Assembly (NCBI RefSeq): GCF_900184945.1
Contig: NZ_FXYF01000003.1
Span: forward strand, 124,001-188,000
From: Antarctobacter aquimaris
Lineage (GTDB): Bacteria; Pseudomonadota; Alphaproteobacteria; Rhodobacterales; Rhodobacteraceae
Length of the DNA stretch: 64,000 nt
Reading direction: 5' to 3'
Shown here: positions 8,073-17,640 of the stretch, piece by piece
Numbering within the stretch: the stretch's first letter is position 1
Layout: each line of letters opens with the position of its first letter
The notes under the pieces: model-generated
What the model was told of the DNA's origin: nothing
Database searches by the model: none
The model's input: the letters and a program-made list of their open reading frames with translations, nothing else
Position numbers and translations under genes: made by a program

Positions 8073-9797
8073 TTGACAGCTTGGAAACGGACGGTCCGTG
8101 CGGGCCTTCTCGCGGCGGCGATGGCGTTGCCGCAGGTGGTGGCAGCCAATGGCTTTGCGGGCGACTACCTGGCCGCCCGGCAGGCCAGCTTTCTGTGGGA
8201 TTTCAAGTCGGCGGCCTATTACTACAGCCGCGCGCTGGCGCGGGACCCGGCCCGAGCCGAACTGCTGGAGCGCGCGGTGCTGGCCAACATCTCGCTGGGC
8301 GAGGTGGACCGCGCCTCGACCTTTGCCGACCGGCTGGCGCTGGATGGCGTTTCCAGCCAGATCGCGCAGATGGCGCTGGTGGCCCGCGATGCCCGCGGCG
8401 AAGCCTATGGCCCGGTGATCAAGGCGATCGAGGACCAGCGCGGCCTTGGTCCGCTGGCCGACGGTCTGATCAAGGCCTGGGCGCAGCTGGGGCAGGGCGA
8501 CATGACCGCCGCCGTTGTCAGCTTTGACGAGGTGGCCAAGGTGCAGGGGCTGGGCCCCTTCGCGGCCTATCACAAGGCGCTGGCGCTGGCCTCGGTCGGC
8601 GACTACCAGACCGCCGAGCAGATCCTGAGCGGCAGCGCCACCGCGGGCATGTCCTCGACCCGGCGGGGGGTCATGGCGCAGGCCGAGATCCTCAGCCAGC
8701 TGGACCGCAACGACGACGCTGTTCAGCTTCTGGACGCGGCCTTTGGCGGCGACCTGGACCCGGGCCTTACACGGATGCGGACGCAGCTGACGGCGGGCGA
8801 GACGCTGCCCTTTACCTACATCCGCTCGCCACGCGACGGCATCGCCGAGGTGTTCTATACCCTGGCAGGCGTGCTCTCGAACGAGGAAAACCACGACGTC
8901 ACCCTGCTGTATTCGCGCATCGCGGAATACCTGCGGCCCGACCACATCGACGCGACCCTGCTGTCGGCGGAGGTGCTCAGCACGATCGGCCAATACGCGC
9001 TGGCGATCGAAACATATGGCAAGGTGACCGCCGACAACCCGGCCTATCACGCGGCCGAACTGGGCCGCGCCGAGGCGCTGCGCTCCGAGGACCGGCTGGA
9101 CGAGGCGGTGGCCGTCCTCGACAAGCTGACCGAGACGCATGGCGACCTGCCCATCGTCTGGACCACGCTGGGCGACTACCTGCGCACGCAGGAACGTTAT
9201 ACCGACGCCGTGGACGCCTATACCGTGGCCGTATCGCGCTATACCGAGGAAAGCGACCGGCAGTGGTTCCTCTACTACGCCCGCGCCATCGCCTATGAAC
9301 GGCAGGACCTCTGGGACCAGGCCGAGGCCGATTTCCGCAAGGCGCTGGACCTGAACCCGGAGCAACCGCAGGTGCTGAACTACCTCGGCTATTCGCTGGT
9401 CGAACAGAAGGTCAAGCTGGACGAGGCGCTGGACATGATCGAGCGCGCCGTCGCGGCGCGGCCGAACTCGGGCTACATCGTCGACAGCCTGGGCTGGGTG
9501 CTCTACCGTCTGGGCCGCTACGAGGAAGCCGTGCCGCACATGGAGCGCGCCGCCGAACTGATGCCGATCGACCCGATCGTCAACGACCACCTGGGCGATG
9601 TCTACTGGGCCGTGGGGCGGCACCGCGAGGCCGAGTTCATGTGGAAGCGCGCGCTGTCCTTCGTCGATTGGGAAGACGCGTCGGAAGAGGCCGACCCGGA
9701 GCGGATCAAGCGAAAGATCGCGGTCGGGCTTGATCAGGTGCTGGCCGAGGAAGGATCGCCGCCGTTGCAGGTTGCGGATGACGCCGCCGGCAACTGA
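8073..9797 (+). CDS. Exported tetratricopeptide-repeat protein
   Basis: A 574-residue helical-repeat protein. It begins with a signal peptide ([21 protein letters not shown]) followed by degenerate TPR units across its length, clearest from about residue 400 on (e.g. [45 protein letters not shown]). TPR proteins serve as binding scaffolds; no enzyme motif is visible. I chose the TTG at 8073 because GAGGAGG lies eight bases upstream and the signal peptide then begins normally. Its 3' end overlaps ispE by 20 bp, so it is co-expressed with that essential gene. Function unknown. Confidence 0.8.
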   Translation: MTAWKRTVRAGLLAAAMALPQVVAANGFAGDYLAARQASFLWDFKSAAYYYSRALARDPARAELLERAVLANISLGEVDRASTFADRLALDGVSSQIAQMALVARDARGEAYGPVIKAIEDQRGLGPLADGLIKAWAQLGQGDMTAAVVSFDEVAKVQGLGPFAAYHKALALASVGDYQTAEQILSGSATAGMSSTRRGVMAQAEILSQLDRNDDAVQLLDAAFGGDLDPGLTRMRTQLTAGETLPFTYIRSPRDGIAEVFYTLAGVLSNEENHDVTLLYSRIAEYLRPDHIDATLLSAEVLSTIGQYALAIETYGKVTADNPAYHAAELGRAEALRSEDRLDEAVAVLDKLTETHGDLPIVWTTLGDYLRTQERYTDAVDAYTVAVSRYTEESDRQWFLYYARAIAYERQDLWDQAEADFRKALDLNPEQPQVLNYLGYSLVEQKVKLDEALDMIERAVAARPNSGYIVDSLGWVLYRLGRYEEAVPHMERAAELMPIDPIVNDHLGDVYWAVGRHREAEFMWKRALSFVDWEDASEEADPERIKRKIAVGLDQVLAEEGSPPLQVADDAAGN

Positions 9798-10596
9798 CGG
9801 TTTCGCCCCGGCCAAGGTCAACCTGTCCCTGCACGTCACCGGCCAGCGCGCTGATGGCTATCACCTGCTCGATTCGCTGGTGATGTTCGCCGACGTGGGG
9901 GACCGGGTGACCGTGGCCCCGGCCCCGGTCATGTCCCTGCGGGTGACCGGCCCGCGCGCGGCGGGCGTGCCCGAAGACGCGCGCAACCTGTGCTGGAAGG
10001 CGGCAGAGCCGTTTGGCCTGCCTGTGGCGATCACGCTGGACAAACACCTGCCCGCGGCGGCGGGGATCGGCGGCGGATCGTCGGACGCCGCGGCCGTCCT
10101 GCGGGCGATGGAGGCGCTGACAGGCCGTCCTTCGCCCATGCCAGTGGCCCGGCTGGGTGCGGATGTGCCGGTCTGCCTGCTGGGGCGGGCGGCGCGGATG
10201 CGGGGAATCGGCGCGGATATCCAGCCGCTGGAGATCGCGCCGCTGCACGCGGTGCTGGTCAATCCCGGCGTGGCTGTCTCGACGCCGGAGGTGTTTCGCG
10301 CTCTGGCGCGCAAGGACAATCCTGCGATGACGGATCTGCCCTGGAACGCCGACCTGACGGCCTGGCTTGCGGCGCAGCGCAACGACCTGGAGCCGCCGGC
10401 GCGGGCGTTGCAGCCGGTGATCGGCACGGTTCTGGAGGCCCTGGGGGCCTGCGCCGGGGTCCGGCTGGTCCGGATGTCCGGGTCAGGGGCCACCTGCTTT
10501 GGCCTGTTCGAATCCCGCGCTGTGGCCGACTCGGCGGCGCAGGACCTGCGTCGGGGCAACCCGGACTGGTGGGTCCGGGCATGCACGCTCAGTTGA
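9778..10596 (+). CDS. ispE: 4-diphosphocytidyl-2-C-methyl-D-erythritol kinase IspE
   Basis: Fourth step of the MEP isoprenoid pathway: phosphorylates CDP-methylerythritol at the 2-hydroxyl. The 272-residue GHMP kinase shows the N-terminal [19 protein letters not shown], the ATP-binding [17 protein letters not shown] and a late [12 protein letters not shown]. The ATG at 9778 lies inside the end of the TPR gene; this start gives the normal N-terminus. Its stop overlaps that of the convergent polyprenyl synthase gene by 8 bp. This is the only intact MEP-pathway biosynthetic gene seen here, which matters for judging the dxr and ispD relics in the island. Confidence 0.95.
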   Translation: MTPPATDGFAPAKVNLSLHVTGQRADGYHLLDSLVMFADVGDRVTVAPAPVMSLRVTGPRAAGVPEDARNLCWKAAEPFGLPVAITLDKHLPAAAGIGGGSSDAAAVLRAMEALTGRPSPMPVARLGADVPVCLLGRAARMRGIGADIQPLEIAPLHAVLVNPGVAVSTPEVFRALARKDNPAMTDLPWNADLTAWLAAQRNDLEPPARALQPVIGTVLEALGACAGVRLVRMSGSGATCFGLFESRAVADSAAQDLRRGNPDWWVRACTLS

Positions 10597-11590
10597 TCCG
10601 GCTGACCACGTAGTCGTTCAGGTCGATCAGCAGGTCGCGGATTTCGGACGCGGGCAGGCTCTCCATTGCCGCCTTGGCTTTGGCCGCCCAGGCCAGCGCC
10701 TCGGTCCGCGTCGCCTCCAGCGCGCCGTGCCGGTTGAGCAGGTCGATGGCATGCGCGAGGTCGCCCTCCTGCTGGTCGCCTTTCTCGATCACCCGCTTCC
10801 AGAAGGTGCGCTCTGCCTCGTCATCGGCGGCGGCAAAGGCCTTGATCAGCGGCAGCGTCAGCTTGCGCTCGCGGAAATCGTCGCCGACGTTCTTGCCCGT
10901 GGCGTCCGAGCCCCAGTAATCCAGCAGGTCGTCGACGATCTGAAAGGCAATGCCCAAGGCATCGCCATAGTCGAACAGCGCGCGCACCTCGGCCTCGGGG
11001 CGGCCGGCGATGACGCCGCCCACCTCGGTCGCGGCCGAGAACAGCGCCGCCGTCTTGCCGCGCACCACCTGCAAATAGGTCTGCTCGGTCGTGCGCAGGT
11101 CCTGCGCGGCGGTCAGTTGCAGCACTTCGCCCTCGGCGATGGTGGCCGCGGCGTCCGACAGGATGCTCAGCACCCGCAGGCTGCCGGTCTCGGTCATCAA
11201 CTGGAAGGAACGCGCAAAGAGATAGTCGCCGACCAGCACGCTGGATTTGTTGTCCCACAGCAGGTTCGCCGTGGGCCGGCCGCGGCGCTTCTTGCTCTCA
11301 TCCACCACGTCGTCATGCAGCAGGGTCGCGGTGTGGATGAACTCCACCGTCGCGGCCAGGTGGATGTGGAAGGGGCCGTCGTAGCCGCACATCCGCGCCG
11401 TCGCGAGCGTCAGCAGCGGCCGTAGCCGCTTGCCCCCAGCCTCGACCAGGTGGGCGGTCACTTCGGGAATGCGGGGCGCGTGGCGCGAGGCCATCCGCTC
11501 GCGGATCAGCGCGTTGACCTCAGCCAGGTCATCGGCCAGCAAGGCGGCAAGACGCTCGTGCGGCTTCTGTGTGCTTTCGTCCAAGCTCAT
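10589..11590 (-). CDS. Long-chain polyprenyl diphosphate synthase (quinone side chain)
   Basis: Condenses isopentenyl units to make the ubiquinone tail. 333 residues with both aspartate-rich motifs: HDDVVDES at about 92-99 and [12 protein letters not shown] further on, plus GGKRLRPLL near residue 52. The residue five before the first Asp is Ala-88, a small residue typical of long-chain (C40-C50) synthases, so octa- or decaprenyl product is likely; Rhodobacteraceae usually make Q-10. The ATG at 11590 gives the common MSLDE-type start. Convergent with ispE. Confidence 0.92.
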   Translation of the reverse strand: MSLDESTQKPHERLAALLADDLAEVNALIRERMASRHAPRIPEVTAHLVEAGGKRLRPLLTLATARMCGYDGPFHIHLAATVEFIHTATLLHDDVVDESKKRRGRPTANLLWDNKSSVLVGDYLFARSFQLMTETGSLRVLSILSDAAATIAEGEVLQLTAAQDLRTTEQTYLQVVRGKTAALFSAATEVGGVIAGRPEAEVRALFDYGDALGIAFQIVDDLLDYWGSDATGKNVGDDFRERKLTLPLIKAFAAADDEAERTFWKRVIEKGDQQEGDLAHAIDLLNRHGALEATRTEALAWAAKAKAAMESLPASEIRDLLIDLNDYVVSRIN

Positions 11591-11644
11591 CAAACTCCCG
11601 TGCAAGGCTCGACAAATCGGGTGCCTTGTCCTTACATCCCCCTC

Positions 11645-11854
11645 ATGGAAGAACTCCTGCGCACCAACGACATCACCCTGATCCCGCTGGTCAGAACCCT
11701 CCTGAACGGGGAGGGTATAGACAGCTTTGAATTGGACGTAAACATGAGCGTCCTCGAAGGATCCATCGGCATTTTGCCGCGCCGCCTGATGGTGCGCCGC
11801 GATCAGGCCGAAGCCGCCCGCCGCCTGCTGCGCGAGGCCGGGGTCGAGTATTGA
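11645..11854 (+). CDS. Small DUF2007-family protein
   Basis: 69 residues, starting MEELLRTNDITLIPLVRTLL and ending with the DUF2007-typical RRLMVRRDQAEAARRLLREAG. The family has a ferredoxin-like beta-alpha-beta fold and is loosely called a putative signal-transducing protein; no biochemical role is established. The stop overlaps the TTG start of the next gene (TTGA), indicating co-translation. It is divergent from the polyprenyl synthase gene, with only 54 bp between. Confidence 0.85.
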   Translation: MEELLRTNDITLIPLVRTLLNGEGIDSFELDVNMSVLEGSIGILPRRLMVRRDQAEAARRLLREAGVEY

Positions 11855-12633
11855 GGGCCGCGCCCTTTGCCCCCGACGCGCTGACCGAGGATGCCATGCT
11901 GGGCGGGCGCGTGCGCCTGTTGCAGCCGCGGGACGGCTACCGCGCAGGGACCGACCCGGTGCTGCTGGCGGCAGCGGTGGCGGCGGTGCCGGGGCAGAGC
12001 GTGCTGGACCTGGGCTGCGGGGCGGGGCCGGGGCTGTGCTGCCTGGGCGTCCGGGTGCCGGGCCTGCGGCTGGCGGGGCTGGAGCTGCAACCGGGCTACG
12101 CCGATCTCGCACGCCGGAACCTGGCGCACAACGGGCTGACCGGCGAGATCTGGACCGGCGACCTGGGCGACCCTCCTGCCGAGATGAAGGCACAGAGTTT
12201 TGACCATGTGCTTGCGAATCCCCCCTATTTCGAGGCCGGAAAGCGCATCGGCGCGGATGAGGCCGGGCGCGAGATCGCCCTGGCCGGCGAAACGCCGCTG
12301 ACGGACTGGGTGGCCTGCGCGGCGCGTCGGCTGAAGCCGCGGGGGTACGCGACCTTCATCCAGCGCGCCGAACGCCTACCGGACCTGATTGCCGCGATGC
12401 AGGGGCGGCTGGGCGCGCTGGAACTGCTGCCGCTGCTGCCGCGTGCGGGCCGCGCGCCCCGGCTGATCCTGCTGCGCGGACGCAAGGACGGACGCGCGCC
12501 GTTCCGCTTTCACCCCGGCGCGGTGATCCACGATGGCGACACTCACGAGGAGCCGGGGACCCGCTACACGGCGCGTTTCCAGGCGGTGATGCAGGACGGC
12601 GCGGCGCTGGATTTTTCGGCAGGTCAGGGGTGA
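11851..12633 (+). CDS. tRNA1(Val) adenine-N6 methyltransferase-like protein (TrmN6 type)
   Basis: 260 residues, class I SAM-dependent methyltransferase. The SAM motif VLDLGCGAGPGLCCLG lies near residue 50 and the catalytic N6-adenine motif LANPPYF near residue 125, the pair that defines the TrmN6/YfiC group, which modifies A37 of tRNA-Val in E. coli. The substrate here is inferred only. The TTG at 11851 overlaps the preceding stop; an ATG at 11896 would remove 15 residues but keep all motifs, so the exact start is uncertain. Confidence 0.85.
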   Translation: MRAAPFAPDALTEDAMLGGRVRLLQPRDGYRAGTDPVLLAAAVAAVPGQSVLDLGCGAGPGLCCLGVRVPGLRLAGLELQPGYADLARRNLAHNGLTGEIWTGDLGDPPAEMKAQSFDHVLANPPYFEAGKRIGADEAGREIALAGETPLTDWVACAARRLKPRGYATFIQRAERLPDLIAAMQGRLGALELLPLLPRAGRAPRLILLRGRKDGRAPFRFHPGAVIHDGDTHEEPGTRYTARFQAVMQDGAALDFSAGQG

Positions 12634-12665
12634 CCTGCGTCCAAGTTACATTTTTGTGCAATCAT

Positions 12666-12679
12666 GCTGCATCCGCAGC
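12666..12679. promoter_or_regulatory. GCTGC-N4-GCAGC palindrome upstream of the DUF465 gene
   Basis: A perfect 5-bp-arm palindrome, preceded by TCAT. A near-identical site (GCTGC-N3-GCAGC, also preceded by TCAT) lies upstream of the DUF1127 gene at 19,905. Possible operator for a shared regulator. Confidence 0.4.
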
Positions 12680-12738
12680 GTGACTTGTGATCGGAACTGT
12701 GCTGGACTGGAGATCCAACCGCATGAAAGGAGCATCCA

Positions 12739-12915
12739 ATGAGCTTGAGTTCGCACTTGCAGGAACTGAAGAAGAAACATCGTGCCCTCTCGGAGGCCGT
12801 CGAGGAGGCGCAACGCGCTCCGGGCATCGATGACCTGCACATCGCGGACCTCAAAAAGAAAAAGCTGAGGGTCAAGGAAGAGATCAACCGATTGGCTTCC
12901 GAGGCACTCGTTTGA
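12739..12915 (+). CDS. Small DUF465 (YdcH-like) protein
   Basis: A 58-residue highly charged helical protein: MSLSSHLQELKKKHRALSEA at the N-terminus and HIADLKKKKLRVKEEINRL near the C-terminus, the hallmark of DUF465. An AAGGAG ribosome site lies just upstream (about 12,726). The family is found throughout Alphaproteobacteria, is predicted to be a helical hairpin, and has no known function. It stands alone between the methyltransferase gene and a convergent LysR gene. Confidence 0.88.
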   Translation: MSLSSHLQELKKKHRALSEAVEEAQRAPGIDDLHIADLKKKKLRVKEEINRLASEALV

Positions 12916-12975
12916 CGTAACACATAACTGACCTGTCCTGGCCGTTCGGACGACGATCCGCGTCGTCGGTACGTC

Positions 12976-13917
12976 TCAGGACAGGTCCTCGACCGAAATG
13001 AGCGTCTTGCCTTCGAGTCCCGTGGGCAGAGACCTGATTTCGGAAGAAAGCCACTCACGGAACGCGACGATCTGGGGGCGCATTTCAGTCCCCTTGGCGC
13101 AGAGCAAGCGGAACCGCGCCCGCGTCGTCAGCGCGATGTCGAACGGCGCTACCAACTGTCCCGAAGCAAGATACTGTTGCGCGACCGATGTCCGCGTGAA
13201 CACCACCCCGCCCCCGGCCAGGGTCGCGTCCAGTGCGTGATCGGCCTGCGAGAAACGCGCCGTTGGCGCGGGTGTGTGATCGATTCCGTTGGCCCGGAAC
13301 CAGACCGCCCAATTGGCCGGCGGGTCGAGAAAGTCATGTGACGCGTCGTGCAGGAGCGGTGCGTCGATCAGGCTTTGCGGGGTCGTGAAACGCGCCGCAA
13401 GTTCCGGGCGCATCATCGGCGTCAGCCCCTCGTCGATCAGGTGTTCGCTGTACAGCCCGGCGTCCGCGCCATAGCCGTATCGGATGGCCACGTCGATCTC
13501 ATCCCGTTCGAAATCCATCATGCGCAAGCCCGCGACAAAGCGCAGTTCGATCTGCGGATAGGCGCGGGCAAAGTTGTACAGCCGTGGTGCCAGGCATTTT
13601 GCGGTAAACGCCGGCCCGGCCGTCACCGCCAGCGCGCGGGCGTCCTGAAGACGCCGGGTGGCCCGCCAGGCCGCGGCCAGCCGTTCAAAGCCCTCGCTGG
13701 CGCCGGGGGAAAGCACGCGCCCGGCCTCGGTCAGCTCCACCGCCCGGTTCAGCCGGTGGAACAGCGGCGCGCCCAGGTGCTCTTCGAGGTTCTTGATCTG
13801 GAACGACAGCGCGGCGGGCGTGACGTTGAGTTCCTCTGCCGCCTTGGCAAAAGAGAGGTGGCGCGCGGCGGATTCGAATGCGCGCAGGGCGGTGAGAGGG
13901 GGCAGGCGATCAGCCAT
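12976..13917 (-). CDS. LysR-family regulator, GcvA-like
   Basis: 313 residues. The N-terminal winged helix reads LPPLTALRAFESAARHLSFAKAAEELNVTPAALSFQIKNLEEHLG, the GcvA-type opening, followed by a two-lobed effector domain containing AIRYGYG. DNA binding is clear; the effector is not. It is divergent from a 37-codon gene (14,027-14,140), a likely regulatory target by the usual LysR logic. GcvA itself controls glycine cleavage, but many paralogues with this N-terminus control other genes. Confidence 0.88.
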   Translation of the reverse strand: MADRLPPLTALRAFESAARHLSFAKAAEELNVTPAALSFQIKNLEEHLGAPLFHRLNRAVELTEAGRVLSPGASEGFERLAAAWRATRRLQDARALAVTAGPAFTAKCLAPRLYNFARAYPQIELRFVAGLRMMDFERDEIDVAIRYGYGADAGLYSEHLIDEGLTPMMRPELAARFTTPQSLIDAPLLHDASHDFLDPPANWAVWFRANGIDHTPAPTARFSQADHALDATLAGGGVVFTRTSVAQQYLASGQLVAPFDIALTTRARFRLLCAKGTEMRPQIVAFREWLSSEIRSLPTGLEGKTLISVEDLS

Positions 13918-14026
13918 GTTGACTCAAGATTTTCTTGTGTGACTGCCGTAGAAGTCTCGTTTGTCCGCAGCATTGATGAAGCCTAGCTATGGATCAGTCA
14001 AGAAAGTCTGCAATCGAGAGGATGCC

Positions 14027-14140
14027 ATGCTTGAAGCTGCCCAGGACACCCGCCACCGTGATGCCATCCGTGCCGCCCATGCCGCCCGGAGCGCTCTTGT
14101 CGCCGGATTGTGGCGCATGCTGACCGGCCGCCGCGCCTGA
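14027..14140 (+). CDS. 37-residue small protein divergent from a LysR gene
   Basis: Begins MLEAAQDTRHRDAIRAAHAA and ends RMLTGRRA; amphipathic and Arg/Ala-rich with one short hydrophobic stretch (SALVAGLWRML). A GAGAGG ribosome site lies five bases before the ATG, and a strong terminator follows at 14,245. Short proteins of this style (a DTRxRxAIxxAH segment plus a WLTGR-like tail) recur in Rhodobacteraceae as far as I recall, related in feel to DUF1127 proteins. No function is known. Confidence 0.6.
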   Translation: MLEAAQDTRHRDAIRAAHAARSALVAGLWRMLTGRRA

Positions 14141-14244
14141 CGGACGCCCGGACCCTGCGCGCGGCCTTTCGGGATGACCCGCCATAGCGGGCGCCGGTCG
14201 AAGCCGGGCATCCTGGTGGCGCAGGGACGGGCCGTGAAATGAAA

Positions 14245-14288
14245 AGGGGAACGCACCCATTCGGACAGTGCGTTCCCCTCGAGTTTTT
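14245..14288. terminator. Bidirectional intrinsic terminator
   Basis: A perfect 12-bp stem (AGGGGAACGCAC, 14,245-14,256, with 14,268-14,279), 11-base loop, then CGAGTTTTT on the forward strand and TTTC on the reverse. It ends phaB from the right and the small gene from the left. Confidence 0.85.
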
Positions 14289-14306
14289 CAGCTTGGTCGC
14301 GGTGCG

Positions 14307-15029
14307 TCAGACGAAGAACTGCGCGCCGTTGGCCGAGATGGTCGAGCCGTTGATGAAGCCCGAGCCCTCGGACGCGAGGAAGGCCACGCAGCGGGCGATT
14401 TCGTCCGGCTCACCCAGGCGGCCGGCGGGGATGCCCTTGATGATCTTTTCGCGGACGGATTCGTCGATGGCCATGACCATCTCGGTGGCGATGTAGCCCG
14501 GGCAGATCGCGTTGGCGGTGATGCCGAACTTGGCGCCTTCCTGGGCCAGCGACTTGACGATGCCGAGGTCGCCCGCCTTGGTGGCGGCATAGTTGACCTG
14601 GCCGGCCTGGCCCTTCTGACCGTTGATCGACGAGATCACGATGACCCGGCCAAAGCCGCGCTCGCGCATGCCCGGCCACACCGGGTGAACGGTGTTGAAC
14701 ACGCCGGTCAGGTTGGTGTCGATGACTTCCTTCCACTGCTCGGGGGTCATGCGGTGGAACATCGCGTCGCGGGTGATCCCGGCGTTGGCGACGACGGTGT
14801 CGATCGGGCCGAGGTCGGCCTCAACCTTGGCGATGCCTTCCTTGGAGGCGGCGTAGTCGGCCACGTTCCACTTGTAGGTCTTGATGCCGGTCTCGGCGGA
14901 GAAGGCGGCGGCCTTCTCGTCGTTGCCGGCGTAGGTCGCGGCGACCTCGTAGCCTTCGGCCTTGAGTGCCTTGGAAATGGCTTCGCCGATGCCGCGGCTT
15001 CCGCCGGTGACGAGTGCTACACGTGCCAT
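14307..15029 (-). CDS. phaB: Acetoacetyl-CoA reductase
   Basis: NADPH-dependent reduction of acetoacetyl-CoA to (R)-3-hydroxybutyryl-CoA for polyhydroxybutyrate. The 240-residue SDR has the cofactor motif TGGSRGIGEAI at about residue 8, NAGIT, and catalytic SSINGQ plus YAATKAG; the family-specific ITRDAMFHRMTPEQW is present. The start at 15,029 gives the standard MARVALVTGG. It lies downstream of phaA on the same strand, but a terminator between them and its own upstream palindromes suggest it also has its own promoter. Confidence 0.95.
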   Translation of the reverse strand: MARVALVTGGSRGIGEAISKALKAEGYEVAATYAGNDEKAAAFSAETGIKTYKWNVADYAASKEGIAKVEADLGPIDTVVANAGITRDAMFHRMTPEQWKEVIDTNLTGVFNTVHPVWPGMRERGFGRVIVISSINGQKGQAGQVNYAATKAGDLGIVKSLAQEGAKFGITANAICPGYIATEMVMAIDESVREKIIKGIPAGRLGEPDEIARCVAFLASEGSGFINGSTISANGAQFFV

Positions 15030-15062
15030 GTGGGTGTCCTCCAGTCTTGGCTGTCTTGTCTT

Positions 15063-15108
15063 GGTAACTTCGTTACCTGTCAGATTTTGAGTTCGCAACA
15101 TTGTTGCG
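15063..15108. promoter_or_regulatory. Two palindromes upstream of phaB
   Basis: GGTAAC-TTC-GTTACC (15,063-15,077) and CGCAACA-T-TGTTGCG (15,094-15,108) are perfect dyads 34-79 bp upstream of the phaB ATG, in the place expected for operators. A polyhydroxybutyrate regulator such as PhaR is a candidate because it favours TGC-rich dyads; this is an inference. Confidence 0.5.
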
Positions 15109-15160
15109 CATTTTTCGGGACATTGGCAGAGATGTTTTTCTCAGCGCTGCGCGACCCAAG

Positions 15161-15187
15161 AAAAAGGGGGCGCCGGTGGGCGCCCCC
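15161..15187 (-). terminator. Intrinsic terminator after phaA
   Basis: Read on the reverse strand: a 9-bp perfect GC stem (GGGGGCGCC with its complement, 15,166-15,187), 4-base loop, then CTTTTTCTTG. It lies 21 bp past the phaA stop. Confidence 0.85.
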
Positions 15188-15207
15188 GATATGCGGTATC
15201 CGCGATG

Positions 15208-16383
15208 TTACGGACGCTCCACGCAGAGCGCGACGCCCATGCCGCCGCCGATGCACAGCGTGGCAAGGCCCTTCTTGGCGTTGCGGCGCTTCATCTCGAA
15301 CAGCAGGGTGTTCAGGACGCGCGCGCCCGAGGCGCCGATCGGGTGGCCGATGGCGATGGCGCCGCCGTTCACGTTCACGATCGCCGGATCCCAGCCCATG
15401 TCCTTGTTCACGGCGCAGGCCTGCGCGGCAAAGGCTTCGTTGGCCTCGACCAGGTCCAGGTCCTCGACTTTCCAGCCGGCCTTGGCCAGCGCCTTGCGCG
15501 AGGCGTGGATCGGGCCGACGCCCATGATCGACGGGTCCAGCCCGGCGGTGGCGTAGGAGGCGATCCGCGCGAGCGGCTCGATCCCGCGCTTTTCAGCCTC
15601 GTCGGCGGACATCAGCAGCGCGCCGGCGGCGCCGTCGTTCAGGCCCGAGGCGTTGGCGGCGGTGACCGAACCGTCCTTGGCGAAGGCGGGGCGCAGTTTC
15701 TGCATGGCGTCGATGGTGGCGCCGTGGCGGATGTATTCATCCTTGTCGACAACGATGTCGCCCTTGCGGGTCTTGATGGTGAAGGCGATCACCTCGTCAT
15801 CGAACTTGCCGGCCTTCTGCGCGGCCTCGGCCTTGTTCTGCGAGGCGACGGCGAATTCGTCCTGCATCTCGCGGCTGATCTGCCACTGCTGCGCGACGTT
15901 CTCGGCGGTCTGGCCCATGTGGTAGCCGTTGAAGGCATCCCACAGGCCATCGCGGATCATGGTGTCGATGTATGACACATCGCCCATCTTGTGCCCGGCG
16001 CGCAGGTGCGCGGCGTGGGGCGACAGGGTCATGTTCTCCTGGCCGCCGGCGCAGACGATCGAGGCGTCGCCCAGCATGATGTGCTGTGCGCCCAGCGCCA
16101 CGGCGCGCAGGCCGGAGCCGCAGACCTGGTTGATGCTCCAGGCCGAGGATTCCTTGGGCAGGCCGGCGTTGACATGCGCCTGGCGGGCCGGGTTCTGGCC
16201 CTGGGCCGCGGTCAGCACCTGGCCGAGGATGGTTTCGGAGACGTCCTCCTTTGCGATTCCGGCACGGGCGACCAGCGCCTCCAGGACGGCGGCGCCAAGA
16301 TCATGCGCCGGGGTGTTGGCAAAGGAACCGCCAAAGCTGCCGACAGCAGTCCGGGCAGCAGATGCGATAACGACGTTGGTCAT
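15208..16383 (-). CDS. phaA: Acetyl-CoA acetyltransferase (beta-ketothiolase)
   Basis: Condenses two acetyl-CoA to acetoacetyl-CoA, the first step of PHB synthesis. The 391-residue thiolase has the acyl-accepting Cys in [11 protein letters not shown] (about residue 88), the [10 protein letters not shown] histidine motif and the C-terminal [10 protein letters not shown] with the second active-site Cys. A GGAGG site is placed normally before the ATG at 16,383. It precedes phaB on the same strand. Confidence 0.95.
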   Translation of the reverse strand: MTNVVIASAARTAVGSFGGSFANTPAHDLGAAVLEALVARAGIAKEDVSETILGQVLTAAQGQNPARQAHVNAGLPKESSAWSINQVCGSGLRAVALGAQHIMLGDASIVCAGGQENMTLSPHAAHLRAGHKMGDVSYIDTMIRDGLWDAFNGYHMGQTAENVAQQWQISREMQDEFAVASQNKAEAAQKAGKFDDEVIAFTIKTRKGDIVVDKDEYIRHGATIDAMQKLRPAFAKDGSVTAANASGLNDGAAGALLMSADEAEKRGIEPLARIASYATAGLDPSIMGVGPIHASRKALAKAGWKVEDLDLVEANEAFAAQACAVNKDMGWDPAIVNVNGGAIAIGHPIGASGARVLNTLLFEMKRRNAKKGLATLCIGGGMGVALCVERP

Positions 16384-16573
16384 AGAGTGTCCTCCACGCA
16401 AGCGGGTGCATCAACTCGGGATGCGGATCAGCCGGGTGCTGACCCTTCACATCCTCACTTGTCTGTGACGGCAATAGCCGATGAGTCGGCGCAGAAGAAC
16501 CGGACAGGGTGTCTCAGGCCCGAATGCATAGCGGATATGCACCGGCACGGGGCCCGGAGGTGCGGGAGAGCTG

Positions 16574-17404
16574 TCAGCCGACCTGCTGCCGCGCGCCGGC
16601 GGACCGCCACAGCGGGCGCACGGTGGGGGCCGCGAACAGGTAGCCCTGCAGGCAGTCGAGTCCAAGCGCGGCAAGGCAGTCGGCGTCGGCCTGGCTTTCG
16701 ACGCCTTCGCCGACGGTGAACATGTCGAACTGTTCGGCGATCTTGACCATGGCGCCGACCAGCACCTGGTTGTCCGGGTCGGTGGCGACGCCGGCACAGA
16801 ACTGGCTGTCGATCTTGAGGATGTCAAAGTTGAACTGCTTGAAATGGCGCAGCGCGGTATAGCCGGAACCAAAGTCGTCGATGGCAAAGGAGATGCCCCG
16901 GCATTGCAGGTCATCCATGAAACTGGTGACAAGCTCGGGGACCAGCATCGCCGAGCTTTCGGTGATTTCGAGAATAAGGCGTTCCGCCACCGTCGGGTCC
17001 TGTTCGAGCCCGCGGTTGAGGGTGCGCATCCACTTCTTGTAGCCGATCGACCGTGCCGACATGTTGACCGACAGCCGCAGACCGGGCACCAATGCCAGCT
17101 CTGCCAGCCCCTTTTCCAGCGCGATGCAGTCCAGGATGCGACCATATTCCGTGTCTTCGACGGCCTCGATGAAGTCTGCGGCCGGAATCACCCGGCCGGT
17201 TTCGTCCAGCACGCGGATCAGCGCCTCGTGAAAGGCGATGCGCTCCTGGGCCCGGGCCTGCATCACCGGCTGGAAGGCCAGCATGACCTGGCGGTGCTGG
17301 ATCGCCCGGCGGACCATGTCCATGGCGCCGGCATCCCGTGTCATCATCGCGTGTTCCAGCGCGTTGCGCGCCCCGGTGTCGAATGCTGCCGATTTCCCTG
17401 CCAC
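16574..17404 (-). CDS. Stand-alone EAL-domain cyclic-di-GMP phosphodiesterase
   Basis: 276 residues made almost wholly of an EAL domain. The signature EALIR (residues 60-64), the metal ligand segments EITESS and DDFGSGY, the KID lysine and the late GEGVES glutamate are all present, so catalysis is likely intact. No sensor or GGDEF domain is fused. I chose the GTG at 17,404 because GGAGG sits just upstream; reading further back runs into the rpsD promoter and gives non-conserved sequence. Confidence 0.88.
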   Translation of the reverse strand: MAGKSAAFDTGARNALEHAMMTRDAGAMDMVRRAIQHRQVMLAFQPVMQARAQERIAFHEALIRVLDETGRVIPAADFIEAVEDTEYGRILDCIALEKGLAELALVPGLRLSVNMSARSIGYKKWMRTLNRGLEQDPTVAERLILEITESSAMLVPELVTSFMDDLQCRGISFAIDDFGSGYTALRHFKQFNFDILKIDSQFCAGVATDPDNQVLVGAMVKIAEQFDMFTVGEGVESQADADCLAALGLDCLQGYLFAAPTVRPLWRSAGARQQVG

Positions 17405-17506
17405 TTCCGCCTCCGTGCCAAGTACCTGCCCTTTCTGCGCCCCCAGGTGTGAATCAAGGGTAAATGTTGCTGTTTGGTTCAAATTCGCAGGGGTTTGCGC
17501 GCCGCC

Positions 17507-17534
17507 TTGACACGGACCGGCCCCCCTGTATAAG
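17507..17534 (+). promoter_or_regulatory. Strong sigma-70 promoter of rpsD
   Basis: TTGACA (17,507-17,512), 16-bp spacer, TATAAG (17,529-17,534); among the best matches in the window. The roughly 100-base leader that follows contains a small CCCCGG/CCGGGG hairpin at 17,581-17,598, which could be a target for S4 feedback but is unproven. Confidence 0.75.
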
Positions 17535-17640
17535 CGCGCCTTCATTGGTGTTGGTGGCCCCCGCAAGGGGATCCCTGTCACCCCGGCCAAATCCGGGGAG
17601 AGGACAACGCCCTTCGAAACCCTGACGAAGGAGACCAGCC

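Noticed and set aside
7932-9839. 635-codon reverse frame opposite the TPR protein
   Set aside because: Composition (Arg, His, Gln, Val) is typical of a mirrored high-GC gene; the forward strand has a signal peptide, TPR units and an ispE overlap.
17405-17590. N-terminal extension of the EAL protein
   Set aside because: It would overlap the strong rpsD promoter, and the added residues are not conserved-looking; a GTG with GGAGG at 17,404 is better.
17535-17640. A structured regulatory leader (S4-binding) before rpsD
   Set aside because: Only one small hairpin is evident; without comparison I cannot call a regulatory RNA, so I mention it in the promoter entry only.
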